Positions 44,570 through 57,419 of a DNA stretch of 64,000 nucleotides are shown in pieces. The DNA lies in assembly GCA_030180135.1 (NCBI GenBank), contig CM058234.1, positions 8,367,543 through 8,431,542 of the forward strand, written 5' to 3'. Each line of letters begins with the position of its first letter. Position 1 is the stretch's first letter. Under the pieces are notes generated by a model, which searched no databases, was not told the origin of the DNA, and was given only the letters and a program-made list of their open reading frames with translations. Position numbers and translations under genes: made by a program. The stretch comes from Orychophragmus violaceus (lineage: Eukaryota; Streptophyta; Magnoliopsida; Brassicales; Brassicaceae).

Positions 44570-47500
44570 AAAAGGTGGTATCAGATCATAGTTCTGCATG
44601 GGTTTCGAAACTATTCATTTCTGAGTGTTTTCCGTGTTTTATCGAGTCAAAATTGTGTTTTTACCCAAGCATCCATTAGGAAACCGAGCCGCGTCCGTGA
44701 ATTCGGGGTTGGGATGGCGTAGGAATTGTATTATTTGTACTAATGTTTATCTGTGTTTTTGGTTGCAGTCAGCTGCAGAGTGTCCCTAGACGGATTGTGT
44801 GTGGGTATGTGTGCATAGAGTGGGATATGATCAAGCAGTATGAGTCATCATTGGATGAGTGCGGCACAGTATCGGGCGCAGTTAGAGTAACACTAGACTA
44901 GTTTAAAGACGCAGCCTGGACAGTCACAGGGTTCTCGGGCATTTGATCGACCACCGGTTTTACATAAAGGACAGCAGGGAGCGAGAGTAGCCGCCGTTGG
45001 AGATCATTTCCTGGCCCGTTACCTCAAGCTTTACAGGACGAGACAGCTACCAGAGCCGGTAACACCACCGGAGCCAGTGGTACTGCCAGGGTTTCAGCCA
45101 CCGATGTTTGAGGCGCATGACGTGCCATTACCTAGTTTACATGCGTCGGAGTTTATTCCGCTCAGCGAGACAGATTTTATGGTGGACCCATTGCACGAAG
45201 CCGTAGACATGGACATTGAGCCCGTCGATCCCGACCAGCACATGCATTGGGAGCCGCATGTAGACGAGCAAGTGGCGATATCAGAGATGTTCGGGAGCAG
45301 CATATTGCTTCGTGTTCGCCTCGAACACCATTTGACCGATCTGCGTCCCCACCGTTTGACCCTACCGCGCCATTCACGGAGGCTGAGCCGATGTTTGAGT
45401 CAAACACGTGATTTGAGTCAGTGACACCGCCGGGTACTCCACCGTCTGAGCCAATGGTACAACCGGAGACTACACCAGCGGTTACATCGGAGACGCCACC
45501 AACAATGCCTGCATATCGGATGTGTAGCGCATGCGGATTTTAGGGTCGTCGTGCGTTCGAGTGTGTCAAGATCCTTCTTTGGAGTCTGTTTCCTTTTGTC
45601 AAGTTGTGTGGCGCTTCGGATCACCAGGTGCCAGCTTGTTAGCATGGGTCATGCCCAGCGCCCGTTACCGTGTGTCATATTTGTGGTCGCGGAGAACATG
45701 TTGCACATTTACGTCCGACGGCAGAGACGCCGTGAGTTGGAGCACCGTTCAGAGATGCACACCCACCACATCCTCCCGGCACACCTGCCAGTGGTTACCA
45801 CCACGAACCGCGATGCCGCTTGTGTTGGGCATTCTGGTCGTGTTGGGGCTGTTAGGGCTAAGATAGTTAGGCATAGGTAAGTATGGGCTCTAACTCGTTG
45901 TTTGATGTGAGTAGATCGGCTTGCGATCGTCTCTGACGATTCAGTTGCGTGTAGTGATGTTTCTTGTGGGACAGATTGGTAACCGCTAATATGTAGACTT
46001 CGACGGACCTACGTATCTAAAACTCTATGTGGTGAATAGATGTTTTATTTACGTAGTGGATGTGGAGTGTTTCGGTTGTCGTTTTGAGTAGCGGAGTGGT
46101 TATATTGCATACTCATGATGGTTGAGAATGCAATATAGTTACGATGTGAAAATGAATGATGGTCCGAACAGACGGTTTCCATCTGAACGCTGAGAGACAA
46201 CTGCAATCGCCGATTTGCTTGATTGATTTTGTGTGTAATTATTTGCTTATGTGTTTATGCTTGCGTGCTTTATCTAATGCTTGAGTGGTGCATTAGATAA
46301 TTGGAGATTGTTTTTTCGTTCTTTGGTGTAGCACTGTTGAGTTGCTAGTTTTTGTTTATGGCATGCATCACATTTGAGGATCGTTGATGGTGTGGGTAAG
46401 CCATTTGAGTGGTAGCTATATTTCGTTGGCTTGAGTAATTTGAATGTTATCGTTGTCGTTAAGTTGGTAAAAATAAAAAGTGTTAGAACCTATCGTTAAA
46501 GTGTTGAGCTAACTTGAGAATGGTTGGATTCGACCGTCAATTCACGAGGGAGCGGAATTATAGAATATCGTTACTTAATCATGGGTAACTGTTGGGTACA
46601 TGATTAACTAATTATATCTCTATAAGGAAGTGATATCGAGGGATGGATTGGTTTGAATTTCACCACTCCTATGAAAGTTGTTGTGTTGAATGTAGGATGG
46701 AATGGACGATGCGATACGAATACGAGACCGAACCCGAACCCGAAAGCGAGATGAAGTGTAAAGAGGCTGCAGGACAAGTTGACCCGGGAAAGTGCAGCAG
46801 TTGGTATCGATGGTTAGTGGAAAATGTATCAGTGCAAGGCAACTGGAGGAATGAAACTGTTGGTATGATGAGTTCGTGAAAAGATTGGAGGCAACGTCTG
46901 TGGCAGTGTGAAAACCAGAGCAAAGCGATCGGTATGAGTTGGAATGGAGGTTTAGCAAAGTCGGATACAGACGTCATAATTCTAGGGGAGCGTTCGAAAA
47001 GGAAGATTCAGTAGCGGAAACAGAGTGGGGTTATTGGTACGGATGGAGTTGGAGCTATAGAGACGTCAGGTTTGGAAAACAAATTCTTAAAGAGTGTCTC
47101 GGGGAGACAAACCAATATCGGGAAAGATGGGGAAGTCGACGCAAAGTGGGGAAGTCAGGAATGAGAATCAGATCAAAGTAAATACTTGTGGACGATCGAG
47201 GTTCGAGGAAGATCAGTTATAGAGAAAAGTGACACAGTAAGGCGGGAAAGGAGGTCGAGAAACAAAGCTATGCATGGTTAAGAGAATACAAGTAAAGAGC
47301 AAGTGAGGGAATGCCGTCAGGATTACGGATCAAGTGTTGGGGAGGCAACCAAGTAAGCAGTACGAAGGTCAGTGGAAAGTGTGGGACAAGATAGCAAAGT
47401 GTCAGAGAGTATTGGAAGTACGGTCTGAGTATCGGTGTTCAAGTAAAGAGACGTTGGTGTATGCGGAAAAAACAGTAAAAGGCGTGGTGAAACAACTTGC

Positions 47501-47573
47501 GGGGTTTGGTGCCGATTCAAAGTCTGTTAATGGCGGAGAATTCGGGGACCGAATTCCTGTAAGTGGGGAAGAA
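44570..47573 (+). other. interior of the long-LTR element with degenerate gag remnants
   Basis: After the primer-binding site, about 44880-45800 resembles a gag region. It has a Pro/Gln-rich, acidic ORF at 45077-45424 and two damaged zinc-knuckle-like motifs: CSACGF-stop-GRRAFEC near 45519-45565, and CHICGRGEHVAHLR near 45676-45717, where the final cysteine is replaced by arginine. The rest (45900-47560) is non-coding. No polymerase domain is present, so replication would require proteins from another element. Confidence 0.65.
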
Positions 47574-50500
47574 TGTAATACCCTGTATTCAAAATACGGT
47601 CAACGGGCAGAAGAAAAGTCAACAGGGGCAAAATTGTAATTTTGCCAAACCCAGGGGTAAAATCGTAAATTTACCAAAGTTCGAGACGGAAGCCAAGACG
47701 GGCCAAATGTTCTTGTTTTAATACATAAAGAACATTTACAAGACTATAATTGGAAGAAACGGAGCAGAAACGGGTTTTTCGGCTTATCGGAGTGAAAACC
47801 GAAAAAACCGGGAAAACTTCGGAAATTCATAACCGGAGCTAGGAAACTCCAAATGAGGTGATTTAAGTTGCTAAATTCATATAAATTCAGGGAGAATCAG
47901 ATTTTGGAAGTTTTGGGATTTATGGGAATGGTGAAGGATTTTCTAAAACAATTATCGCGAAACCGAGGAAACCGAGAAGAATAACAAGAGGGGTTTATAA
48001 TTGGTTTGGGCCAGTTTTGGGCTGAACTTTGTGGATAAGAAGAAGCTACTGGGACAGGTGTTACACCTTCAGGTCGCCAGCCTCTCCTCTTGAGGTGTCA
48101 ACTCCATGTGAAGCAAAGAAGTATTCATCCCATCTCACCAAAAACTCTTTTTGTGTATCTCAATCTCTCTCTAGCCTCACCCACGACCAGAAGCTCTCCC
48201 TTCTCTCTAAACTCATCTGAAAAACCCAGAAGTTCATCTCTTGTTCTTGAAGATTCAAAAGAACACCTCAAGAACACACTCAAGAACACCATAGTGTTCT
48301 TCATACCTCTAAACACAAAAAATCCCATAACTCTCTCAATATAAACCCTAATCCACTTCTGCAAAGTCTTGTGGACTCCTTTCTCCCTCCTATACAACCA
48401 CCATCCATCCAATCAGGACCGCCATTGCCGGAGCTTGCCGTAAAGTGGCCGGAAAGCTGCCGCGGTTAGGGTTTGGGTGTGAACCGTCACATGAGTCGCC
48501 GGAAAAAGGGGTAAACCATCCGGTCAACGCCGGACCACCGCCGGTCAACGCCGGAGAAGTCGCCGGATTTCTTCCTCCGCCGTCTCTCTCCTCCGTCGGT
48601 TCATTGTGGGTGGTTTATCATCAGTTTGGTTCAAGAATTGGGTTGGTTTAGGCTTGGTCAAGCCTTGGTCAACGGTTGGTTAAACCGGTCAACGGTTTGA
48701 CTTAAACCGGTTTAACCTAACCGGTTCGATTTAGACCGGTTCAGTTGGTTTGGTTCGATTGAGGTGGTTCAGTTGGTTCAGATTGGGTCAACCGGTTCAA
48801 GATTGGTCAACGGTCAAAGTCAAAGTCAACGGTCAAAGTCAACGGTCAACCGGGGTCAAAGTCAATGCCGGTCAACGCTTTGACTCCGGCCAGATTATGA
48901 TTTGCGGTTTGTGTACGGGTGTTCGGGAAGCTTCGGAGTTCGTATTTGGGTGTTCGGGAGGTTCGGGTTTAGTTCGGGGTCTCGGGAAGTCGTATCCGTA
49001 TCTGTGCCGTTCATTCCGACCAATCACTGTGAGTCGGCTCAAACACCGTAGATAAAGCATATAGAACGGAAAATGAGAAACCGTAGAGTTAGGTTTTGCA
49101 TACCCTGATGTGATTTAATTATGAATGAGACTTGAATTTGGTGATTAATGATAAACCGGTTAAGGTGTAAGACGCATGTTAGGGTTGTGAGAATTAAATG
49201 GATTAAAACTGTTATGTGCCGTTAGGTTGGTAGTAACGTTGATTGTTGCATGCATATAGCCGTGGCATGATAGGGCCGTATATGCATATATATGTATTTA
49301 AAGCACGGTATCGAATGAATCTAAGTACGGAAATTACGACGGTGTTAAGATATGGAATTAAACCTAACAAACGTAAGGTGTATGAATCGATATCGGGCTT
49401 CAGCTTAATAAAGTTAAAGAAAGGAATGAATTGAGTAAATGAATGATGAGACGTCGGGAGTTTAGCAAGCTGCTAGCTCTAAACCGACAGATCGAGGAGT
49501 GGCTAAAAGACATGAGTAAGAGATGATGTGTAAAGCGTGTGATTGGTGTGCCGTCTACGGATTAGCAATCCGCTAATCCAAGGTAGCGGACTTGAATGGG
49601 TTAAAAGTGGACGTTAATGAGCTATGGGCCGTCTACGGATTAGCAATCCACTAATCCAAGGTAGCGGACGTGAATTGGTTAAAAGACTTTAGAAACCCTG
49701 AGAGGCATGTGTGTGTGGTGATTGCTGTGGTGTTGTGGTTGTGTAGTTGTTGTGCTTTGTTGTGCAGGCCTTTTAGATTGTCTCGGTGTTGGGCCGAGCA
49801 ATCCGTGTGGATACTTAACTTGGTCACAGGACCGGTTAAGTCGTGGGTGTTGACTCGGTGTGGTGCCGAGTCAGAGTGGTGGTGTTCGTGTGTGTGGGTG
49901 TGTGTAGACTTGCGGGACGTGGTGTTGAGATTGTTGTTGAGTAATGATTGAGTATAATTGCTAGAGTCCGAACGAGTCTGCGTGTTTACTTTTCTGCACT
50001 AGGACTCTAGGGTGCGTTAGATCCCGCAAGTCTAGGTGTTTGGATACGTTCCGGTACTTCCGACCCGATTGGATCCTCGGGTAGTTACCTGATCGGACAC
50101 GTGCCTTCGGGCAGTGGGGCTGGTTATGGTGTTAACCTACTGGGTGACGCCGGTAGGTGTGTGATTCGGAGAATACGGGGTCATGTCCTAGGGCCGAATC
50201 GCATGGAAACTTGGGTTGCCGGGGGTAACTTGAGTCACTGCGTATCGATGGGCTGAGAACAGTGTCCTAGCTGTTGGACTTCGTGTTGACGTCTAGGAGT
50301 CGTGGGGCCCTGTGTTGAGTTTACATTATTGGTGTTGCGCGATAGATAGATCGAGTTCCAATCAAGAGCATGTGCCGCAGTGTTCTCGATTCCCTTGGTT
50401 ACTCTTGTGTTGGTGACGGTGTTGGTATTTGAATACTTGTGTGTTGTGGGTTCGACACGACGTGGTAGTGCGTGATCGACCGTTTATTGTATTGATTGTT

Positions 50501-51095
50501 GTTTTGGGATTTTGGGGACGGGAATTTGTAGATGCTAGATAGACTAGCAGCCGTAGTGGGGAGCCGTCTCGCTGGGTGATCTTAGATCGCTCATTAGACT
50601 CTTTTTGTGTTTTCAGGTTTAGCAGCGGGGACGCGGGAGATCCTCGGTGTAGTCTCGGGATTGCTTGTGGCGGGATTTTGATTCGACGGTTCTGAGATTT
50701 TATTTCGGTTCGGCTTTTGGTACCATTTAGTACCATTATGTGTTGCAACACGATGATCATTTTTATTAATGCAATTGTTTTGTAAAGATTGTTAAACGTT
50801 GTATGTAACGTTTGATTACTCAGAAATGAATATGTTTCCCTGATATTGTGTTTAGTCCGAACCGACACAACTCACGGAAATGGTACGAGTTGCAAAGCTT
50901 TGTATCATGGTAGTGAGGACAGCGGGGTCAAAGACGGGTTAGTGCGAGCCTTTGTCTCAAACCGATCTGTCTCTGGCTTCGTCTTGTGACAAACCTTTTC
51001 TGTTTGACTTGCTCGGGTTCGACTTGGTCATGTTCTTGTTTGATTGTTGACCGGTCAGCTCGTCGGTCAGCGGATAATGGGAAAGGGGCGTTACA
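47574..51095 (+). repeat. 3' LTR (3.52 kb) of the long-LTR element
   Basis: Matches the 5' LTR closely over its length with scattered substitutions. It carries a 12-bp local duplication (ACACTCAAGAAC near 48271-48282) and lacks two segments present in the 5' LTR. The hairpin tandem repeat is at 49553-49684 and the GGTCAAC-rich stretch at about 48650-48890. The GCGTTACA end is followed by ACCAC. Confidence 0.9.
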
Positions 51096-51100
51096 ACCAC

Positions 51101-54100
51101 TAAGGACTTTCCATAAGAATACCTTAATTTTAGATGGGATCATCAGTTTCCAAATCTGAGTTTTGAGAGGATTAATCGATGGGAGTTGCTCAGCTTCCAG
51201 TCTGCTGTCCTTATGTGCTTCCCTAACCCCAAGCCAGTACCCTGATTTAGTCGAATAACGGCATGTTATATTAAATTTCCAGGTCCAAAAATCTTTAGAT
51301 CCCACAGCTGGTTTGATCCGTCTGATTAAGTTTATATCTCTAGAATAGAAAAGATCATTGAGGATCCTGTTATCCCAGCTACCAGTATCCAAATTTATCA
51401 GGTCCATAACTCTCAGATCAATATTCACCATGCTGTTCTTCATCAAAGGTGCCCTCAGCCTACCATCATCAATCCATGCGTCTGCCGACACCATCAGTGA
51501 AGCTCCATTTCCAACTGTTTTAATCAGTCCCTTCACTAGAAGCTCACGACCAAAGAGTATACTCCTCCAGCCAAAGGAAGGACGGACACCTAGCTCCGCA
51601 TTGAGAAACTCACCACTGTTGAAGTATCTACTTTTAAGGAATCTAGAAAGTAAACAGTCCTGATCTGAAACCAATTTCCATGCTTGCTTGGCAAGAAGTG
51701 CTTGATTAAAGATTTGAATATCTTTAAATCTCATACCTCCTAACTCTTTTGGAAGGCATAATCTTTCCCAACTGATCCAGTGGATTTTCCCCTTGTGTTC
51801 CACAGAACTCCACCAAAAAGCTGCCATAGCTGAAGAAATATTATCACAAGTCATTTTTGGAAGCTTAAAGCAACTCATAGCAAAGACAGACATAGCCATA
51901 GCCACAGACTTCAGCAACACCTCCTTACCACCAGGGGAAAGAGTCTTTGAGAACCAGCTTGAGAATCTGTGCTTCATTCTATCCTTGAGGTAAGCCAGAA
52001 TCTCTACCTTCGAACCACTAAAACATTCGGGCAGTCCAAGATAAGTGCTAGCTCCACCTTCTTTCAGAATACCTGTCTTTTGCTGTATTAGAGCCTTGAC
52101 CTCCGGACAAACTTTCTCTCTAAAAGTAATTGAAGATTTTTCCAGATTTATAACCTATCCAGTCCATTTCCCATATCTGTCCATAATGTCTTGAACTACT
52201 TCACACTGCTCCACACACGCCTTGAAAAGGAATAAACTGTCGTCCGCAAAAATAAGATGATGAATGGATGGCCCAGAAGGAGAGTATTGAATACCATTAA
52301 TCTTGCCCTCACGTTCAGCCTTGTTCATAAGAAAGGTCAATCCTTCAGTGCATAATACAAAGAGGAAGGGAGAGAGTGGGTCTCCCTGCCTCAGACCTCT
52401 CTCTGGCTCTATTATTCCATGAGGTTGCCCATTGATCAAAACTGTATACGTCACAGAAGATATACAATATACAATCCATCTCACCCAAATAGTATCAAAT
52501 CCCATCGCCAAGAGTAAAGCTTTTACATACTTCCATTCGACCCTGTCATAAGCCTTTGACATATCAGTCTTGACCGCCATAAACTCCTGTGAGATGACCT
52601 TATGTGTCTTCAACCCATGCACTGCTTCATGTGCAAGTAAAATGTTGTCAGATATGAGCCTTTCAGCCACAAACGCAGATTGGTTTGGTGCCACCAAATC
52701 ACACAAGAACGGCTTAATCCTTGAAACAATGATATTGGATACAATTTTATAAAGTACCGAACACAGACTTATTGGCCTAAGGTCTGACATTAGAGGAGAA
52801 TTGAGCTTCTTGGGAATTAAACACAGCTGAGTAAAATTCCACTCTCTCGGGGAAACTCCAGTTTGGAAGAACTGTTCCACTTAAAAGGTTACCCTCGGAC
52901 CTACTATTTCCCAGTATCTTTGAAAGAACAGCCCATTCATTCCATCTGCTCCAGGAGCACTCCTTGGTTTGATAGCAAATACTGCAGCTGTAATTTCCGA
53001 CTTTGAAACCACTCTGGTCAAAGAACGATTCATATCTTCAGTAACTCTCCGAGGGAAATTTTCAAAAAGCACCTCAAGATCCTGAGGATCATAAGTTCTG
53101 AACAGCTTACGGAAATATTGAGCAGCTACTTCCCCCATTGAAGCTTCACCCCTATGCATCACACCATTTTTTCTTGCAATTTCTCCAAACAGTTCCTATT
53201 TCTGTCGGCCTTCACCATGGCATGAAAAAATTTGGTGTTTCTGTCCCCTTCCACAGCTAATTTATCTCTGCATTTCTGCTTCCAGAAGGTATCTTCATCC
53301 CTATAAGCTTTCACCAGTTGAAATTTCAGATTCTTCATAACCTCATACGAAGGGGAAGCTAAGGATTGTTCTCTGTCAAATTCAAATTGTAACTGTTTTA
53401 GTCTAGATTTAGAATTCGCTTCATTACTCCTCTTCCATTTGCTCAGTTCTTTGCGACACCCACGAAGCCTGTCTGAGACTGATGAAAGATGACTCCTATC
53501 ATTAACACACCAAGCCTTTTCAATCGCCAACCTAACCTCAGGAACATTAAGTATTCTTTGATCAAACCTGAAAGCTCCTCTGTAACTAGCTTGAGAGGAC
53601 TGAAAACTCATGAGAACTGGTCTGTGATCTGACCCTCGTTTTTCTAGAAAAGCTTGGTTAGAACCCGGGAAATCTTTAAACCAGTCCTTGTTACCAAAAT
53701 CTCGATCTAACTTGCATTGTATCCACATTTGATTCCTCCAACCAGCCCACGTGAACCCATTTCCAGTAGAATCTAACTCCACCATTCCACAAGCCTTAAG
53801 CATAGATGCAAATGGTATAAAAGACGTAGGATGGCGAGTCGGACCTCCCTCTTTCTCACTATTATTGAGCAATTCATTGAAGTCGCCTATCATACACCAA
53901 GCCTCCTTCCTCTGAATTCCAATCCTAGTGAGTTTCTCCCATACTCTTTCTCTTTTCCCGATAGCCGGATCACCATATACACAAGATACAAAGAACTTAC
54001 TACTACCATAATGAACACTGAAATCCAGTATATTCTTATATGTACAATTGAAAATGATCTCTGAACTTCTCTTCCAAAAAACAGCCAAACCACCACTAAG

Positions 54101-54295
54101 CCCCAAAGGGTCGATAGTATAAACAAAATCATAGCCTAACCACTCCTGAATATCTACAAGAACGTTCCTTACATGCATAGTTTCCATCAAAAACAAGATT
54201 TCAGGGAAATACTGTTGTCGCATCTCTATGAGTCTTTGAATTGTCAGGTCTTGAGGCCGCCCCAATCCCTGACAATTCCAGCTGATTATGCTCAT
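51101..54295 (-). pseudogene. LINE ORF2: endonuclease and reverse transcriptase part, broken
   Basis: The start MSIISWNCQGLGRPQDLTIQ opens the endonuclease (RGSDHRPVLMSF near 53630), followed by a basic linker. Reverse transcriptase has SAPGADGMNGLFFQRYW, KTDMSKAYDRVEW, RQGDPLSPFLFVLC and the catalytic FADDS near 52240. A one-base loss in an A-run near 53168 shifts the frame, and in-frame stops follow at about 52881 and 52155. The thumb/connection region then runs open to the insertion point. It is better preserved than the plus-strand LINE but not functional as it stands. Confidence 0.88.
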
Positions 54296-54650
54296 TAAAC
54301 ATTGGACAGTCCCTCGATTGGGACCGTCTCATTGTTTGTACAACGTGCAACCTTGCCACTCGTCCTCAACTCTTCAATAGCTTTCCTTTTTTCTTGAACT
54401 CCGACCATCAAATCTTCACTTCCAGTCCCATCCAATACTCTTTCCTTTTCATTTAATGGCTTCAGCTTCCTTCTGGACACAGAAGGACGGTTCCTCGGTT
54501 TACCTTTCTTCTTAATTACCCCGGATGAGCCAGCTTCAAGGGAGCCAGCATTGAAACCCGTCGAGCAATCAAGAGGAGAGGATCGAGAGTCTGAGGAAAA
54601 GCTGTCTGAGGATGCTGAATGATCAGAACGAGTACCCAGAATGTGCTGAA
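54295..54650 (-). pseudogene. LINE ORF1 C-terminal remnant, 5'-truncated
   Basis: Ser-rich, then basic (KKKGKPRNRPSVSRRKLKP) C-terminal sequence ending in a stop that overlaps the ORF2 ATG as TAATG. Homology to a LINE ends near 54650, where the insertion is truncated. The zinc knuckle and DUF4283 part are missing. Confidence 0.7.
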
Positions 54651-55139
54651 TATAAAAATATGTCTGAAATTAATTAGAAAACCAGTGTTAATTCTTTTGC
54701 CGCTTGCGGCAGGTAAAAGAACATGCCCAATCATTATTACATTTTTATGACGTTCAATGTGTTGTATGAGCACATCTGAACACTTGCTAACTAAATTTTT
54801 TTTTTATAATACGATCCAATCCCTTTAACGTCAAGTAGTAAAACTAATCATTTTATCTAATATTATATAATTAATCTCCTAACGCTTTAATTTACAGTTA
54901 ATTTTTTAATTATGTCACTTTTATCCAAAATATTTACCGCATCACTTTAAAATTCTAACAATATCATCTCTCGAATTTAGAATCATGACGTTATTAGTGG
55001 GATAAAAAGCATTAACATAAAACTTTTTAGCCAAAAAATAATATTATAATAACAGTAACATAAAAGTAGATGTAAAAAAAGTAATTTTGAAAGTATGTGA
55101 AAGGGGCATGTTTTTTTGTTGACCAAGTCGTGTGCAGTA
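54651..55139. other. AT-rich intergenic DNA
   Basis: Starts with a short hairpin-forming TTGCCGCTTGCGGCA (about 54698-54712) and then AT-rich DNA. No gene is seen. Confidence 0.35.
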
Positions 55140-55993
55140 ATTTTTTTTTTTTGTCGTTAAAGGCTTCATTAAGGCCCAAAGGGCCAAGTCCAGCAAGATT
55201 ATTGAAAGAGAAATACAAACAGATTATTTAAACTGGGCTTTATAAAACAACGCGGCCCATCACAATCCTGACTAAAGGATAAGTGAAGACAGGACACGTG
55301 TCAACCGAAGAGCAGACGCCGGCATGCAACCGCTTCCGAGAACGAAGCTGAAAAACTCGCCGAAAAACGCCATGAACCCAAAATCTGCATCGCCAAAGGA
55401 ATCTTGCTGCCGATCTTGCCAATCCTCCAAAGATACCACCAGGAAAAAGCCGCCATGAGAGAAGACCAGCTTCGAGAACCTGCTGGGAAACTCTACACCA
55501 AGGAAGCGCTGCCACCGACTAATCAACATATGGATTAGTCATTGAGTCCCAGCCAAAACGGGAATTAGCTGCAACGATATTACTCCAAGAGAGATAGGGC
55601 CTCCAACAAAGCAAAAGAAGAAAACCGGAATCCAAGGCATTGTGAAGAACAGGGACGGTGATCGGGAAAGCTCCAACACGGTGGAGCGAGAGGTGATCCG
55701 AGAAAACAGACCACGATCGGATGAAATCCGAATTATTCAAACCCAAAACAACGCCAAACGATGAAAGAGACTGAAGAGCAACGGAAAGATCGACGTTAAA
55801 CAGAGATCCCCGCCGGGGAAAAAAGAAGATGCTCTCGACAGAAAGCATGATCAGAAAAAACCCCAAGAAAACAGTAAAGAAGTCGCCGAACAAGATCGAT
55901 TCATCATCCTTCTGAAAGATCAAGATGAGTGAAAAAGGATGACGATCGAAAATTTATCCGAGAGAAAATTCTCTCTCTAGAAAGAGAGAGAGA
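55140..55993 (-). mobile_element. GC-rich poly(A) retroposon, Sadhu-like (second copy type)
   Basis: On the minus strand it begins in a CTCTCTCTCTTTCTAGAGAG stretch (near 55993). It runs about 850 bp and ends with GGCCCTTTGGGCC, CCTTTAACGAC and a poly(A) run (T at 55140-55153). ORFs such as 55519-55923 have no recognisable domain. Size, 5' CT/AG palindrome and poly(A) end match the elements at 14731 and 57420 in architecture, while the sequences are quite different. No clear target duplication. Confidence 0.45.
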
Positions 55994-56804
55994 GAGCGAC
56001 TTTTTGTCTTATTATCTTTTAGATGCTCAATGGTCAACGTATGATCGCATATTTTAGGCATCAAATTTACTTACCACTTAATTACATTTAATGATGTACG
56101 GTTTTTTTGGTTTCACATGAAATGTTTATTTTTATTTTTTGGCTTCAAATGTAATTCATTAAAAAGTTCAATAGAAAAAGTAATACACAGAAAATTAAAA
56201 TGTAAACGGATGAAGTGCGCCCTAATACAATCTGGCCAACTCAAGAAGATTTTGGAAAGACACGTGGAAGGATTTACATAAACACGTTACTACTACTAAG
56301 CTTCGTCCATATTGAAATCAGAAAAAAATTGTGGATAACCAACACATGTGGATTTCCGTAAACAATTTTTATGATCTACCGATCAACCCCGAAAAGAGAT
56401 TCGTCGAAAAAGAAATATCAAAAAATGTAATCGCCACAACTCATTTTTTCCAAAATGTAAGAAAAGATCAACTACAGGGCCACATGCTAAGTCTAATTTA
56501 TTGACTTAGCAAAAGATTACCGAGATAAATCTGATCTTACCGTCGCACACCGCACATCATACAAAGAAACTCAAAGCTTCGGATTGAAACTACCCATGCG
56601 AAGCGAAGAAAACGAAAAGAGTGAAAGGGCATGAATCACCGACGGAATAAAACCGCCATCGGAATTAGATCAAAAAAATCTGACAAAAAACCGGAGAATT
56701 CGATAATATTTATCTTTTACTAGTGTTGCATTGAAATTTTGTAGGTGAACTAAGAAACAAAGTTAATATTTTAATTGAACTTACAAATTTGGGTATTTTT
56801 GGTT
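55994..56804. other. intergenic DNA with a possible retroposon tail
   Basis: AT-rich DNA. A T-rich run at about 56113-56140 followed by GGCTTCAAATGTAATTCATT resembles the reverse complement of a LINE poly(A) end, but the body cannot be traced. No gene is recognised. Confidence 0.3.
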
Positions 56805-57000
56805 TTTTTTTTTGACAAAAGATTTTCATTAATTTTAAAAGAGAAAACAAAGGAAGCAAATACAACTTACATGGCCAAGAACTGAAAAAGGTACAAAAAA
56901 GGAAAAGAAGGAAACAAAGCTCATGACTAGGATGGATTCCAAATGCGGATCAAATCAGGACCATAAGAGGATCCCAAGTTAGACATTGCTAGACAAATTG
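56805..57000 (-). mobile_element. 5'-truncated LINE tail
   Basis: On the minus strand the sequence ends in TTAATGAAAATCTTTTGTC followed by poly(A) (T-run at 56802-56812), a typical plant LINE 3' terminus. About 190 bp of non-coding 3' sequence remains. It may be a remnant of a 5'-truncated insertion. Confidence 0.45.
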
Positions 57001-57419
57001 CCTTAAAAAATAAATAATGTAAAATTGCATTAAAATTATGTAAGGTAACATTTGGAACATAGTAGTAAAAGAAACTGAGTGTTTCAATGCCAGCATAAAC
57101 ACATTAAACAATCATTTTGGACTCACCCTCTCTTACTCTCTTAGAACGTCTCCATATTATTTCTACGCAAAACTATGAGCTAATCATCACCTCATTTATG
57201 TCATTCATTTATATAATAAACAATCGGTGTTCAAAAATACAAAAAAATATATAAATTATAGAACACTAAAATATAAATTATAGAAGTTGACAAAAAAAAA
57301 TTATAGAACACTCTCTATAAACTCTTACGTAACTAAAAAAAAAAAACTCTTACCGATAAATATTTTTTTTTTTTTTTTTTTTTTTTGATAAAGGGTATTC
57401 TTATATTATATTAATTAAT
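57001..57419. other. AT-rich intergenic DNA with long T runs
   Basis: Includes an uninterrupted T run of about 24 bp near 57363-57386 followed by GATAAAGGGTATTCTTATAT, possibly the poly(A) end of another minus-strand retroposon into which the next element inserted. No gene is seen. Confidence 0.35.

Larger units (their letters stand above)
40899..51095 (+). mobile_element. long-LTR, coding-poor LTR retrotransposon (LARD-like, probably Gypsy-derived)
   Basis: The 10,197-bp element has LTRs 40899-44569 (3671 bp) and 47574-51095 (3522 bp) that start TGTAATACCC and end GCGTTACA. It is flanked by the 5-bp duplication ACCAC (40894-40898, 51096-51100). A primer-binding site TGGTATCAGA starts at 44576, and the purine tract AAGTGGGGAAGAA precedes the 3' LTR. 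The interior is only 3004 bp and encodes no protease, reverse transcriptase or integrase, only gag-like scraps. LTR start, LTR length and primer site recall Tekay/Del-type Gypsy chromoviruses; that affiliation is inferred. The LTRs differ by small substitutions and several indels, so it is older than the copia element. Confidence 0.9.
32121..54650 (-). mobile_element. LINE retrotransposon on the minus strand, split by two LTR-element insertions
   Basis: Three pieces make one element of about 4.6 kb: 51096-54650 (ORF1 tail, endonuclease, reverse transcriptase), 40183-40898 (zinc-binding and RNase H part) and 32121-32443 (RNase H end and 3' tail). The joins fall exactly at the target duplications of the inserted elements (ACCAC and ATCAG), and coding resumes in the same frame across each. 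The 3' end is a short poly(A) (seen as T at 32121-32127) preceded by CACAAATTTCAGTG on the minus strand. The 5' end is truncated within ORF1 near 54650. Confidence 0.88.
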
